Below, piece by piece: positions 1 to 12,800 of a DNA stretch of 64,000 nucleotides. This DNA is from Serinus canaria. Its lineage: Eukaryota > Chordata > Aves > Passeriformes > Fringillidae. A program made the translations under genes and the position numbers. The stretch is from positions 23,832,093-23,896,092 of the forward strand of contig NC_066319.1 of assembly GCF_022539315.1 (NCBI RefSeq), in the 5' to 3' direction. The first letter of the stretch is position 1; each line of letters starts with the position of its first letter. The notes under the pieces are model-generated. The model was not told the DNA's origin and did no database searches. It saw only the letters and a program-made list of their open reading frames with translations.

Positions 1-623
1 CTGTACAGTTACTTCACTGATATGCAGGAGTGTCTCAAATACTGGAATAATTAAATGGTGGACTGGCTGAAAAAAGTCTCTGCCCTTTCTCACTGACTTT
101 ATCCAAGATGAGTGTGGAAATCAGCTGTCAGAAATGAATGTCTCTATCTGCAGGGAGGAGTTTTTCACTCATCTCCTGTTTACTGGAGATGAGAAGAACG
201 GGAACTAGGTGCTCCATGAGAGAAGGGGAAATGAATTAAGGTGTACTGTTTCTTATGAGAATGCTGCTGGAGTTTGTCAGTGTCATGATTTGAGACCTGT
301 TTAAACTGTGCTGTCCTTTGCAAAGGATGCTGTTATGCTTAACCACGGGCAGTGTTTGATAAAGTGCAATTGCTATTATTTCTTGGCTGAAGGCTTCAGG
401 AGGTGAGTAAATTTAATTTCCTGGGCTCGTTTCAGTGTCTTATCTCCGTTTTGGAGCAAGTTATACATTAATCAGGGTATTAACATTTCATAAACTTTTG
501 GAGGAAGCTAAATGTCTTGAGTGCCCTTTGTGTGTACTGTCCGTTGTCCAACATTAAGTTTGCATCTTACTGTATTCTGTTCAACCTTAGTACTATAATC
601 ACTATTCATTTCTTTCATTGCAG
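1..623 (+). other. AMBRA1: AMBRA1 intron, 3' end only
   Basis: AT-rich intronic sequence leading to the acceptor at 621-623. No coding exon of the known AMBRA1 order is visible in it, and I see no recognisable repeat. Confidence 0.8.
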
Positions 624-812
624 CCTCTGTGAATGTGCTTGTTCAAAACTGCAAGATTTACAATGATGCTAGCTGTGATATCTCTGCTGATGGGCAGCTG
701 CTGGCAGCCTTCATTCCCAGCAGCCAGAGAGGCTTCCCTGATGAAGGAATACTGGCTGTATATTCTCTGGCACCCCACAACTTGGGCGAGATGCTTTACA
801 CAAAGCGATTTG
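624..812 (+). CDS. AMBRA1: AMBRA1 exon (first in window): propeller segment
   Basis: The acceptor is pyrimidine-rich and ends at cag 621-623; the donor gtaagc begins at 813. The first two bases complete a codon from an upstream exon, then residues 1-62 read [12 protein letters not shown] through [12 protein letters not shown]. The last base, G, is shared with the next exon. The segment carries the motif [12 protein letters not shown], a typical WD40 blade strand. It forms part of the C-terminal half of AMBRA1's split beta-propeller, which docks on DDB1 together with the N-terminal WD40 repeats; that structural statement is family knowledge. Confidence 0.96.
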
Positions 813-3800
813 GTAAGCATACAGCAAGATGTCAGGGTGGGTGGGGGTGTGATGACCTCAGAACTTCAAACATCAGTAAGAAATGCAATAGCTTGAGCAT
901 CAGTAATTGTAGCAACAGGAAACATTTGATTGACTATCTAGCCAGCCACAGACACAGTACTATTGGAGAGAGGCTTATCATATGCTCTGGACAAGTATGG
1001 TGCTGGTATAGGAGAGCTGCTAAAGAATAGTTTTTAATTCCCTAAAGGATTTCATTGTCTTAGTGACAGAACACCTGCAACAAGGAAATGTCTTATAAAA
1101 GTTGTAACTTGTGCAGATCTCCTTATTCTCTACCCTTTATGAGATTAATATGGCATACATTATGTGACTGAAAAAGCTGCAAGGAGGAAACATGGGGCAG
1201 GATGTCAACGCATGAGAGAAATAACCCCTCTTCTCTTCATAGGACCTAATGCCATTTCTGTGAGCCTGTCTCCAATGGGCAGGTATGTTATGGTGGGACT
1301 GGCTTCCCGACGTATCCTCTTGCACCCCACTACAGAACACATGGTTGCTCAAGTTTTCAGGCTGCAACAGCCCCATGGTGGAGAAACCTCTATGAGGGTG
1401 AGTAGATGTGTATTCTGTTTGTGTGCATTTGGCTCCAACCTTGTAGTTAGTTGCTGGGCTCTGACAACACATGCTCCAGACCCACTGAGTAATAAACACA
1501 TGAAGGAATTTATTGCAGAGATATGCAGATGTGGCAGGAGAATGTAAATACAGCAGAACTGTGAAACTTTTCTCTTGTCTCAGATATGATGACAAACAAA
1601 TACATTCCATGTTGTGTAATACATTCTTGTCATTCAGAGTACCTAGCAGGTCTTTTGTACCTTTTCAGGTGATACGAATCTTGCTTGTGGTACTACAGTT
1701 GACTTTGCTGAGGCAGCATATCAGCTGAGGCTTCAGTATCATTTTCTATCATTCCTAAAAACAACTAACTTCTAGGACAGCAGCTACCAACAGTTTCAGG
1801 AAGGGGTTGGGCCAAACTTTGTATCCTACCTGCAAGCTGAAGTTGACCATGCTTTTCCCAAACAGGCTTTGCTGGCTATTTATAAGTTAGTTCTTAATGC
1901 GTATGGAAGGATATTTGGCAGTGGTATTATCTTTATGTTCTGCTTTGTGTGGCAGCTGAACTGTGATCCACTCTGACTCATTTAGTACCTGAGGGAAAAC
2001 CTTCATCTTTTCACTGACTGGCAGAATTGAGAACATGTGTGTCTTGCTTTCCTAATGAGTGAAGCACAACAGCTGTTCAGTGATAGTTCTAGGTAATAAA
2101 AGCCATGTCCAGTTAATAATCCACAAAGAGAGTTAAGGAGTCACAACTAAGTAATTTCTAAAGCTAAAATTTGGGTTGGATTCAAGTTCTAGACCATGTA
2201 TTCAGGTGACTTGTTTTAGGAGATGAAAAATAAGTCTTCAAAATTTTCACTTTGAGAGATAACTTTACCATAGTGAAACTCATTCCATGAGAAATCTTTT
2301 TTTCCTGTTGTTTTCTTTTCTAAAATAATTTTCTTTTTTTTCTTAAAGGTTTTTCTAATTATTATTACTTTTGGCCATACACTGTTTTCCCAGTGTACAA
2401 GGGTTGCAGTGAGGCATTTGTCTAGTGTCCTGACACTGGGGACAGACTTGTCACTGGGCGAAATTCTTTGATTCACCTTTGGATTCTGTAGTTGCTTTTC
2501 CGACAGTTCATGATTCAGAGAGAGTCACTTTATCAGCTGATCTGAAACTCTTGTTTATTGTCATCATCTGCTCCATATTATAAGGCAAGGGAAGATAAAT
2601 GATGAAGGTATATTTGGTGCACCAGTCAGCACTTTCTCCTCTCAAAGTAAGAGGCAGAAATTAAAATGTATTTAAGAAAAAAAGTACTATTTGGTTTACA
2701 GGTACAGTTGGTAAAAGCTGTGTGGATATAAGATCACAAAGTACATGTAATCACCATCCTGTAAGATCATTTTAAAATTCTAGTTTGCCCTAGTACTGTT
2801 TCTTTTTCATCTATTTTAAGATCCTAGTGAAATGCATATTTTTTTCTGCCAGAAACTGGAGTAGCCCTTCCCACAGTCTTTTTACCATATCATAAGTTAA
2901 GACAGAGAAGTCCTATTAGCAAAAATCACATGTCTTCCTTTCACCTCTCCTTTACATTTGCTCTAAACTCCAGTTGCTATAGCTTCTAGCCCTTGTCTTT
3001 TGGAGGCATTTTTCTGTAGCCAGCTAAATCAGCAAGCTCACTGTCTGAATGTTTCATTTATATTTCTTTGTCTCCATGTCTTCAAATGCTTGTACCCCTG
3101 CTCTTAGTCACCATTTAGTGAAGTAATGCTTTGTATTCTTTAATTTTCTCTTGTAATTTAATCTTCCAACTTTCTTTTTCTTTTGAACTGTCTCCAACAA
3201 AACTGTATTTTCTTTTTCTTTCTTTTTTTTTTTTTTTTTTTTTTTTTTGTTTTTGTTTTTGTTTTTCTTCCCTCTCGTTCTGGGATGTGTTTAAATGTAC
3301 ATAATGTGATAAGCACAGTTTTACCAGAAGCCCACAGAGGGTAGTTATTTTCCTTTTGGATAGCAGCCTTTATTTATGCAGTCAGAAATCATTGAGGGGT
3401 GGGTTATGTTTCAGGGGGGGTTGCTGTTTTGGTGCACTGAAAATTTTGTACCGTTTTTTCCCACTCTTGCTTCTCAGACTTGCTCCACATCACTGCACTT
3501 CTGTCTTTCTCATCTGCTGTAGTTCTGGATTTTTTTTTTTCTCCAGATGGATTGCATGTATTCTAAAGGTTGCTTTTTTCCTCTTTCTTGCACATGTATT
3601 TATAGCTTCCAAAACCTTTCCCCCACGTTTTGAAATCCATCCAGTCTAGCAGGATTTGCTAACTATTTTGCTGTTTTCCCCTATTCCAAATAATGTTTAA
3701 AGATGTTAAAAATATCTTACTTCTGACAGATTTGGACTTGGAGCTTTATGCATGTGTGACAGGGTCACAGCTAGATCAGTTTGAATTAATTTGGTTAAAG

Positions 3801-6800
3801 AACCTTCCTCTTGAGTGATGTTGAATACTGTTTCAACATTTTGGTGTGCTGTTGGTTGTCTTTGTGCAGTCCATAGGACCAAGCTTAGAAAGCACAGAGC
3901 TGTCAATTTCATTAGTACTGCTCCTCTGTCTAATTGTAAAAATTAGTGCATCCACCACAGATATTTTTTCTGCCTTGAGTTTTGCAGTAAGACTCCTTCA
4001 TAAGTTTGTAATAGACAAGACATGCAAAATGAAATAGATTTTAAAGTAGGAAACTTCATAATATTCTTAACACACTGTCCTTACCATGGCTGATATATTC
4101 CTATTCAGTTGAGTAAAAATCTGTTTATAGCTTGGCCAGCATGCAGTACAAAAAGGTTTAGGAAACCTGGTGAAACTGTATTCTTTAATATCTAATTTAA
4201 TATGCACCTTAGAGAGAATCAGAAAGCATTTTTCTTGCCTCTCTGCCAACAGCTTGTAATACAAAGCACTTGTTACTCAAACTCTTAATTAAAAATGAGT
4301 CAGAGCCATGTTTGAAGCAATATTTTGTGGATATTTTAATTATACCCTACTCCAAAACTCCCAAAAGAAATGCTACATTACATTCTTTGAGAATTCCCAT
4401 AAGTTGCTTGACAGTTCTTCTGCCTTCCTCCCTGCCTCCCTCTTGGCTTTGGATTTGCAGTCAATGAAATGCAAGAGTAGGGCTTGGCAGCATGGCCTCC
4501 AAGCCACTGCTGACCAGTGCAATGATTATTTCTGATTCATATGAACCCTTCTTCCTCATCCCTAACTAGCTGTCAATGGAGTGCAGATTTCCATTGCTTG
4601 GAGAGTTTCTTCCATCTTGCTGTTAAAATAGAGGTTAATTAATTCATTTATTACATGAAACTTTAATGCATTTAATTGTACTAGAAATCCACTGGCTGTT
4701 GATGCAATTTTCTGAGAACTACAGCGATTTTGGGTTGTACTAAGGAGCACCTTGGTTGTACAAGTGTACATTGTCTGTATGCATCTTGCTGCCAGTATTT
4801 CAGAGAGATTGGTTTGAGTTCACCACAGGTCAGGGCTGTTGTAATTTGACAGATATGAATTTTGTTCAGAAATAAAGTAATGAATTATCATCAAATGGGG
4901 TAGTTGTGAGGTAGAGGTTTATGCTTTTTCTGCTCACTCCCTTCAGATAAGGCTGATTAGCATTTCACATGGAAACCTGGCTTTTGCTAAAGAACAATTT
5001 TTAAACTTCAGTCTGAAAAACGAAAGCTTTCAGTAGTGTTGACTTTTAACAGGAGGGGTATGCATGAACATCAAGTGTTTGTTTTTTGTGTTCTTGGATT
5101 TTTTGCAACTCTCTGAAATGTATCTGTAGCTGAAGAGAACAAGGTAAGAGTTGCTTTTAGCAAATATCTAGATTGGTGGTGGTACAGATGGCAGTGATGC
5201 TGGGAATTGTCTGCAATTTGAGTTTCAGAGATAAAAAGCTGGGAGACAGGACTCCAAATGTGGAATAAGGATAGGTTTTGTAGCCTGTTTTGAAAACATA
5301 GGTGTAATTTATTTCTAAATAAAGCATGTCTGTTTTCAAGCTATTTGGTTTAGGTGATTTTTTAATTCCATGTATTTCTAAGCCTATATGGATGTTAAAG
5401 GACTTAGAAGAACATGAAATTAGAATCTTTCATGGAGCTGAAGGTCCTTAGAAACATGGGAAGAGTAAGGATCATATTGCCCTGGATCTGCTAGCAGTGG
5501 GAACTAGTGAGAAAGGCAGCCAGAAGGTAGTTTTATTTCTAGCATTCACAAATGCTGATGCCCTCGCAATGTTTAGTGTTTTTCATTCTATCCAGAGGAA
5601 GATAACTTGGAAATATCAGCAAAACATGATTACTGGAATCCAAATTAAAATGAAACCTTGAGAGTAGCTTTTAAGCTGAGGATACAAAAAGTAAGGTAGG
5701 TGATAGAAAAATTTGATTGACATGAAACTGAGGAGCAAATCATACAATTTGTGGGGATAAAGTGACTTAACCAATCCCCATCTCAAATGCTGCACTTGCT
5801 TTGAACGTGGAAGTATTCAGGCTGTGGAGATCCAGAATTAGTTCTTGACAAGACTGCAGCTATTTGGGAAACATTCTGATTAAGTGGTCGGTCAATAGCC
5901 TGGATGGAACAGAGTATTTGTATATTTCCATTGTAAACAGATGGAGAATTCCAAATACCACAGGAAGAAAGGCCTGAAACAGAAAGACTTGGAGAGTTTT
6001 AGCACAAAGCCAAGCTTTTTTTTGTTCTAGCATATTAACTCTTAGTGAGTACAGTGCACAGTTTTCCTGAGTGCTGCTGCATTCTGAGCTTCATGCAAGT
6101 GTCAGTAAAATGTATCCAGTGTGGTCTGCAAAGGTCACTCACTCAGTCTCTGGGTGATCTGTGCAAACTCCTGCAGCCATAAGCAACCAAGCTTCAATCC
6201 TGAAAGCAAATACCCTGCACATCTGTTTCACTGGGGCACAAGTTAGTTTTATCAGAAACCTTGGTAATGTGAAAATAAAATTGGTTAGGAGAATATGATT
6301 AGATGGCTTACTGCAACACATTACCTCCAGTGAAAGAGTTCATGTGAAATAACATATTTCTGAGAACAAGAATAGTGTACAAAAAAGTACCAGCCTCTTG
6401 CTGTGTTGTTGAAGGATGTGTTGGTGTGGTCCTTTGGGTCTTATTTTAAGGAAGATTTGACATCTTCAGGTCAACAGGGTGATCTTCTGATGACTCCAAG
6501 TAGAACTACAAATAATATGTCCAATTACTGCCCAAAGAAATTTTTGACTCTTGGCAGAAGTCAAACCACATAGATGTTTTTTTAGCCTTTCAAAAGGCCA
6601 TGCAAAGTCACAGACTGCAAGCATTTGTTGATACTAGGAAGAGGACCTGGAAACAGAACCCTTGTTTAACTGAAATAGGAAATCCCTCCATTTAATGGAA
6701 TGGAGCATAATTGTCTGGTTGAGACCTAGTAGTTTATATATGCTGTGTATTGACAGATTCTGTCAGATGTCTTTAGGAAAACAGATCATATCCAAAACCA

Positions 6801-9800
6801 TGTTGGTAAACACTGCTTATGTAGGGTACTGTAAATAGAGCTATATTCAACATTACTGGAAAATGCAGCACAACCTTGGGGGTGCAGATGACATGAAGAT
6901 TTGCACAGATGTGCACATTTGAGTATGGATGCAGAAATATGCAGGAATAGTATGTTGTAAGAGTTAGTTATATTGCTGTCTTGACCAATTCAGCTGTGTC
7001 TGCTTGAAGTCCGCTAAGACAGAGCTTAGAGGAAACTAAAAACTCATTAGAATCCTTCATAAGATACTATGTTAGTTTCTCATGATGGTTAAACATGGGA
7101 GCAATGTCCGTTTTAGCAAACTGGTGTGAAGAAAAAATGACATCTCTTCAGGATGTTTTTACTTAATGGGATGTGAAACTGAGAGCCAAGACATTTTGTT
7201 TAATATGAGGTCCAGTATTTGGAGAGCAGGGCTCTTGCAGTTCAGATAAAGCCTTGAGCTTGTTTGCCCCACAGTAGCTACTGTTAGCTTTGGTGCAGTT
7301 TGGTACGTAGCTTTAACTAGATTTAAGAAATTATAGCGAACATGGTTCTACATCTGAGATTATTTATGTGCAGTCATCTTGCCCAAGTCATTTAGTTGGA
7401 AGACAGCCAAAGTGAATTCTTAACGATTTGCATTGAACTGTGCATGGGCTGAGAAGAAATTGCTGTTTGCTATTTCACAGAAACTTTTTCCAGTACTTCT
7501 TCCTACCATTTTCATTGAATTAAATTTGAACCGACTCTTTCCTCTTGTATTTATTCCTTCCAGAGATGTTGGCAGCTGGATGTCAGCCTCTTTTCACCTA
7601 GATGAGGATGCATGTAGCTCTGTCATCAACATATTGTTGACATTTGATCTTGTATGCCGTTCCACTGAGGCTCAGCAGACGGAGAACGGGGTGGAATGGC
7701 AGCTGTGCGCAAATCCTCTGCTCTGTCATTGGATTTTTAACATATTGTAGATGTTGCTGTTACAGTCTCAGCATGACATTTAATGAGGAATTCACAGATC
7801 CTGGTTTTGGTTTGCAGTCTGAGTTAAGGGCAAAAATAAAAAAAGGTTGCTGTTCCTTTTGCCAGAGAAATGACCGTATGTCTGTTAGATTGGTGCAGCA
7901 TTGGGAGCTGTTGGTGATTTTTGGAAGAGAGAGTAGCAGTGGGATACAGTCCTGTTTACATAGTTCAGTTTATCTGTGCATCTGTGCTGAATATACATAC
8001 ACGTGTATCTGTCTTCTGTCACTCCAATCCCTTTGGCATTTCTGTTTCTCTCCTTTCATCTTTTCCAACCCATCTGCATGTACAAATGAAAAGATAATTG
8101 TTTTGTTCAACAATTTCTTGCTTACTCAACCCTAGGTTTCAGATCCCAGTTTGGATGATCCCCTAAGGGGGTTTTTGGAGCTATTTGAAAGACAGGTAGT
8201 AAAATAATGAGCCACTTCACTGCAAGTGTGTTATTTTCCTGAGTGAGAGCTTTGTTACCTAAGATGATCCACATCTTTGTAAGACCTTGTTCCCATTAGT
8301 TAATTTTAAATGTAGTAGTTGCATGGCAGGCTTGTGAAATTAGGTACCAGCTGATAATGCGAATTCACCTAAAGAAAGGATTAGGTGTGCTTTAATGAGA
8401 CCTCTGAATTTGAAATATTAAATATTATAAGCAATAAATTATGTAATCAACCAGAATCAGGAAGAACCAACAATCTTTTATGTTTGCAGAAGTTTTCACA
8501 ATCCACCCAACAGAATTTTCTGGTGCTGGCCTGTTTTAGGAATTGGATCAACTATCCACAGTTAAGATTTCAGTTGTTGGAAATTAAGAGTTCTCACTTA
8601 ATTTGCTGTGGCTCACAAAGCAAAGCTAGATTTTCTGCATGGACAACAGGTGCAGAAAAAGGCAGAAAGATGTTTGTTATATTGGTAAAGACTGAAGAAA
8701 AAATTTATATATAATCCTATTGCATCTGAGGGAGATAAATGGAGTTGAAAGAAATTTTATTTGTGCTGAGCACTGGACGATAAAATCCATTTGAGGATAG
8801 GACTGACAAATCCGAAAAGATAAGTGCATTATTTTTCACTTCTTCCATTTCAACAGAGAAGGTCTATTGGAAAGATGTGTATGTTGTTATCAGGAATCAG
8901 CTGTGGGGGAGGGGTTGAGCAGCATAGACCAACCTGCCTAATAGGGAGAGACTGGAAGCAAGAAAACAAATCTTTTCCCCCATCTCATCATGGAAATTAG
9001 GTGCCTTTTTCTTTGCATCTGCATATAGGCAGAGAGACTCCTTCCAAACAAAGGGGAGACTTGCTGTGTTTCAAAATGCTGGTATACATTGTCTTATGAA
9101 TAAATGTATTGAGCAATCAGTCAGTTATCCCAAGGAGTGTTTGTTTTGCTTTGCTTTGCTCTGCTTTATACAAGCTACACTTGAATTTTGCTGTAGAGGG
9201 TTCTGGAGTTTGTGACAGTGCAAGTCTTAAACCTGAATTTCAACATATTTTGTGAAATTCATTAATAGGCAGCAAAGTAAAAAAATGTAATCTAAGCCAA
9301 AATATCCTACTATTTATTAAGGAGATCAGGTTAGAATGTCTTTTTCTTATTATACTTCTGGGCCTTCAAAAAACACAAACTAATTGAATGCATAATACAA
9401 GTCAGTGATGCAGGCTTACTGGCCAACGACATGTGGTGTATTCAGGGGAGTGGCAGATGCTTTATAGAAACTTACCTGATACCTTGGTGTCAGAAGTAAG
9501 CTAGTTAACACGTTGGCATTATAAAAATGTCAGGTAAGATCTTTCAGTGGTAACACAGTATTAGGAGGAGGCAAAAAAAGATAATTAATTTATTTTAATG
9601 CTCTCTTGACAAGGTTCTTGCAATCAAAAAAAAATGAAGTCAAACTTGCTCTGCTTATGCCTTCATGCTGTCACTGCATCTTATCTGCTGCTCTGGCAAA
9701 TACAATTGGAGTTAATAATTTTCTGCATTTGTTTTAATGCTCTGTAAGTAGTTTCAGACTGTATGTAGGCCTTGGTTAGAGATGTACTTTCAGTGAACTT

Positions 9801-12800
9801 AATACAGTGTGTGGATTGGCTGTGATTTTTGGGCTGCATTGGTAGTATAATCTGTACTCATATGAAAAGCACTTTGTTTACCAATATAAACTTTGCATCT
9901 GTGGAGTTGAGAAATACATTTATTGGCTGCCTCAGTTATACTCATCCAGCAGAGATAAATGGTCCTTTCTGAAGCTTTTCCTTGGCAACCCAGGTCAGAG
10001 TAGCTGCGAAACTGTGTATTTTACCAGTCCTCCAAGACGTTTCTTTAGCGTTTAACACATCAGATAGTTCTTTCCCTGTGTGTTTTCATTGTCTCTCAGC
10101 CTCTGGTGACAGTGTAATTCAGTTGAAAATTCATAATTATGTTTTAGGCTTTTTTGTGATTTAAAAACCCACCTTATCTGCTTCAGGGATAGCAGAATCT
10201 CCCCATGTAAAGGAGACAACAGCTGCACCCCCCACCCCCCCAGCAGTGCTTATCAAGGCTCATCTAATAGCCAGCTTACTGCTTAGCCTAAGCAAAGGTA
10301 ATGACTTTAAATTTATTGGCATCTTGGAGGCAGATGCATCTAGTTGAGAGCAGAAGTGTCTCTATTGAATTAAAAAAAGATAAAAAGCAAGAGTTCCTGC
10401 TGAGTTTTCCTACTGCTTGTGCCAAAACTTTCTCTTCTCCAGCTTCAAAACATGTTTGTTCTTTCTTAAGTGCCAGAGAGAAGAAAGGTCTCACTCTGCC
10501 AAACATGTCGTGTTCAGCACTCCCCTGCTTTTCATTGCTCTCCTTAGAGGTGGGAAGGCCTTGAGCAAGAGGTGGCTGTGCAGATGATGCCATGCCTCTG
10601 CTTTGGCCCGGCACGGCGCCGCTTGGATCGGGCGAGTGCAGCACTGCGGTCAGTTGGCAACAGGAGCACAGACTTGGGGCAGGCTGCTGCTGCTTTGATG
10701 ACTGACAGCATCCTGGTGATTGCTCTGTCCAGCTTTTTAGTGCTGGCACATCCCAGAAATGGGGGGAAAGGTGGAATTTAATTTGTTATTAAAAAGCAGC
10801 AGCTTCCCTAGTACAGAATGGGAGGGGAAGACAGAAGGACTAGCTCAATAATGAGGATGTAGCAGAGATTTCCAGCAAAAAGTTTTCTTACCTCTCCAGG
10901 GCAGGTATAAATTAACTGTCTAGCTCTATGCTTATGTATTGTGCCCTGGGCCTGTCAGCTTGACATTGAGGATGAGATCATTGAGAAAGATTCCTTGAGG
11001 CTGTTGATTGTCATGCAGCCTCTCCTGGCACTCTGCCTTAAGTAAATACCTAAGTTAGTGGCTGTGACAGTACTGATGTGACAGCAGTGACAAGTTGGAG
11101 GGGAAGCAGCAACAGTGGGCTTGAGGTGGCCTTTGCACTGCAAATGCAGTTTGTTCTTTGAATAATTTGAGGGCCTGTTTTTTCCTTATCTTCATGCCTT
11201 AGAGCCCTGCTTTCTTTGAGCCATTTTTTCCTGCGGCTATGAAGCAATGAAAGCAGCTTTAGAGAGTTCAGTGCATGATGTACATGCCCACTCCTGTTGG
11301 GTGAGGATGGAAAAGGCGCACCAAAGAGATAAGTTGCTGCTTCTAGTACAGGTTTTGGAAATAGAAAAGTGCAGACAAAAATCCAACAAATCTTTCCCCA
11401 CACTTCATGATTACAGGGATGTAAAATGGAAGCAACTAACTTATTTCTTTAGTGAGTGTTGCTTTCCCTTGGTACAAATTGCCTTTTGTGTGGAAGTTTA
11501 GCTACCTAGACAGTTTTGGTTTTTCCCAACAAAGGCTTTTTACCTTTCTGACATCCCCTGAACTTGAGAGATGGATTCCTTGAAATGACAGAAGACTGCT
11601 AGAATCCTCTGCGGAGTGTGGAGAGATCACCAGAGACAGAGTTTTCTACAAACATAACTACAGGTCAAACAACTGCTCTGTGTAATTCAGGCTGGATCAT
11701 GGGGCCCTAAGGGGAAGGAGTAGGACCTGCCACGTGTACTGAAATGATGTTTATACATCATTGTTGTTGCAAGAAGAGAACTGCTTGCTATAACGGTGTT
11801 ACCTGCTAGAGCTTCCATAGGTATGTTCTGAAGCTCACACTCCTCAGACTTCACAGTGTTTGTTGTTAGAGAAACATACCATTCAAAACTATTTCAGAAG
11901 AGCATCTGGACATAAAGGCAGCTGCCAACTTTGTAAAATGCTGAATTGCCATGTCTAATGGTGTGGCCCCGTATTATTGAATTGGTAGTATAGTGATGCT
12001 AAGAGCAAGTTTGACATTGGTTATGGTGAAAAGTGTGGAAGCTTTTTGTGACTGCTGATGGTGATTATGGGCTGATAGCATGTGGTGCAGTATGATATCT
12101 TATAACTGAAAGTGCCACACTGTTAAAAATAAGCTCTCTGGAGACTCTGAGAGTATGGTGGGCACCTTTAAAGATCATTCACTGTACTTTTACAACAGTG
12201 TTTCTAAACTGATTCGTGAACCCTTGGCCATCAACATGGCTGTTACACATGGCCTGCAATTAATCTGTGGACCAGCCCTAATGAAAATAAACTCTTGAAT
12301 TATCAGCTTTATGCATTTGTATTGTTAATTTTAAGAGTTTGAGGGCTGGCAACGTTTAGTTGACCTAGAAGCTGGAGAGTTGTGTTTATGTGGGATTCCT
12401 GTAGTACCCTGAGCGTTTTTCCTAGAAGTTCAGAATTACAAAGCCCAAACAAGCCACAGCAAAGAGGTGTGGTCAGTCTGTGGTATGTTTTCAGGCTGGC
12501 TACTTTGGTTGAAATATCTCAGTAACTTTTTATAAGATCTAACAATCAAAACAAGAAGACCAAAAAAAAAAAAGAAAATCCAAAAGGAATTAGCTGTGAT
12601 CCATGGCAAATAATGCTTCCTGGCAGAGTTCTTTGAAGAGAAGGACCTGCTGATGTTGAAGGAACTTAAATTTTTTTTCCACTCTGTGTATAGAGTAGGG
12701 GGTCTTGTTAATGGATGCAATTGCAACAGACAGTCTGTATGACTGCATCAGATTGATTAGCTGGGTCCTGGTTACTGCTGTGAGTGGTGATTATGCCAGT

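Noticed and set aside
7433..8135. Overlapping + strand ORFs of 105 and 163 codons in the first long intron
   Set aside because: No domain, no supporting splice sites, and they overlap each other in different frames.
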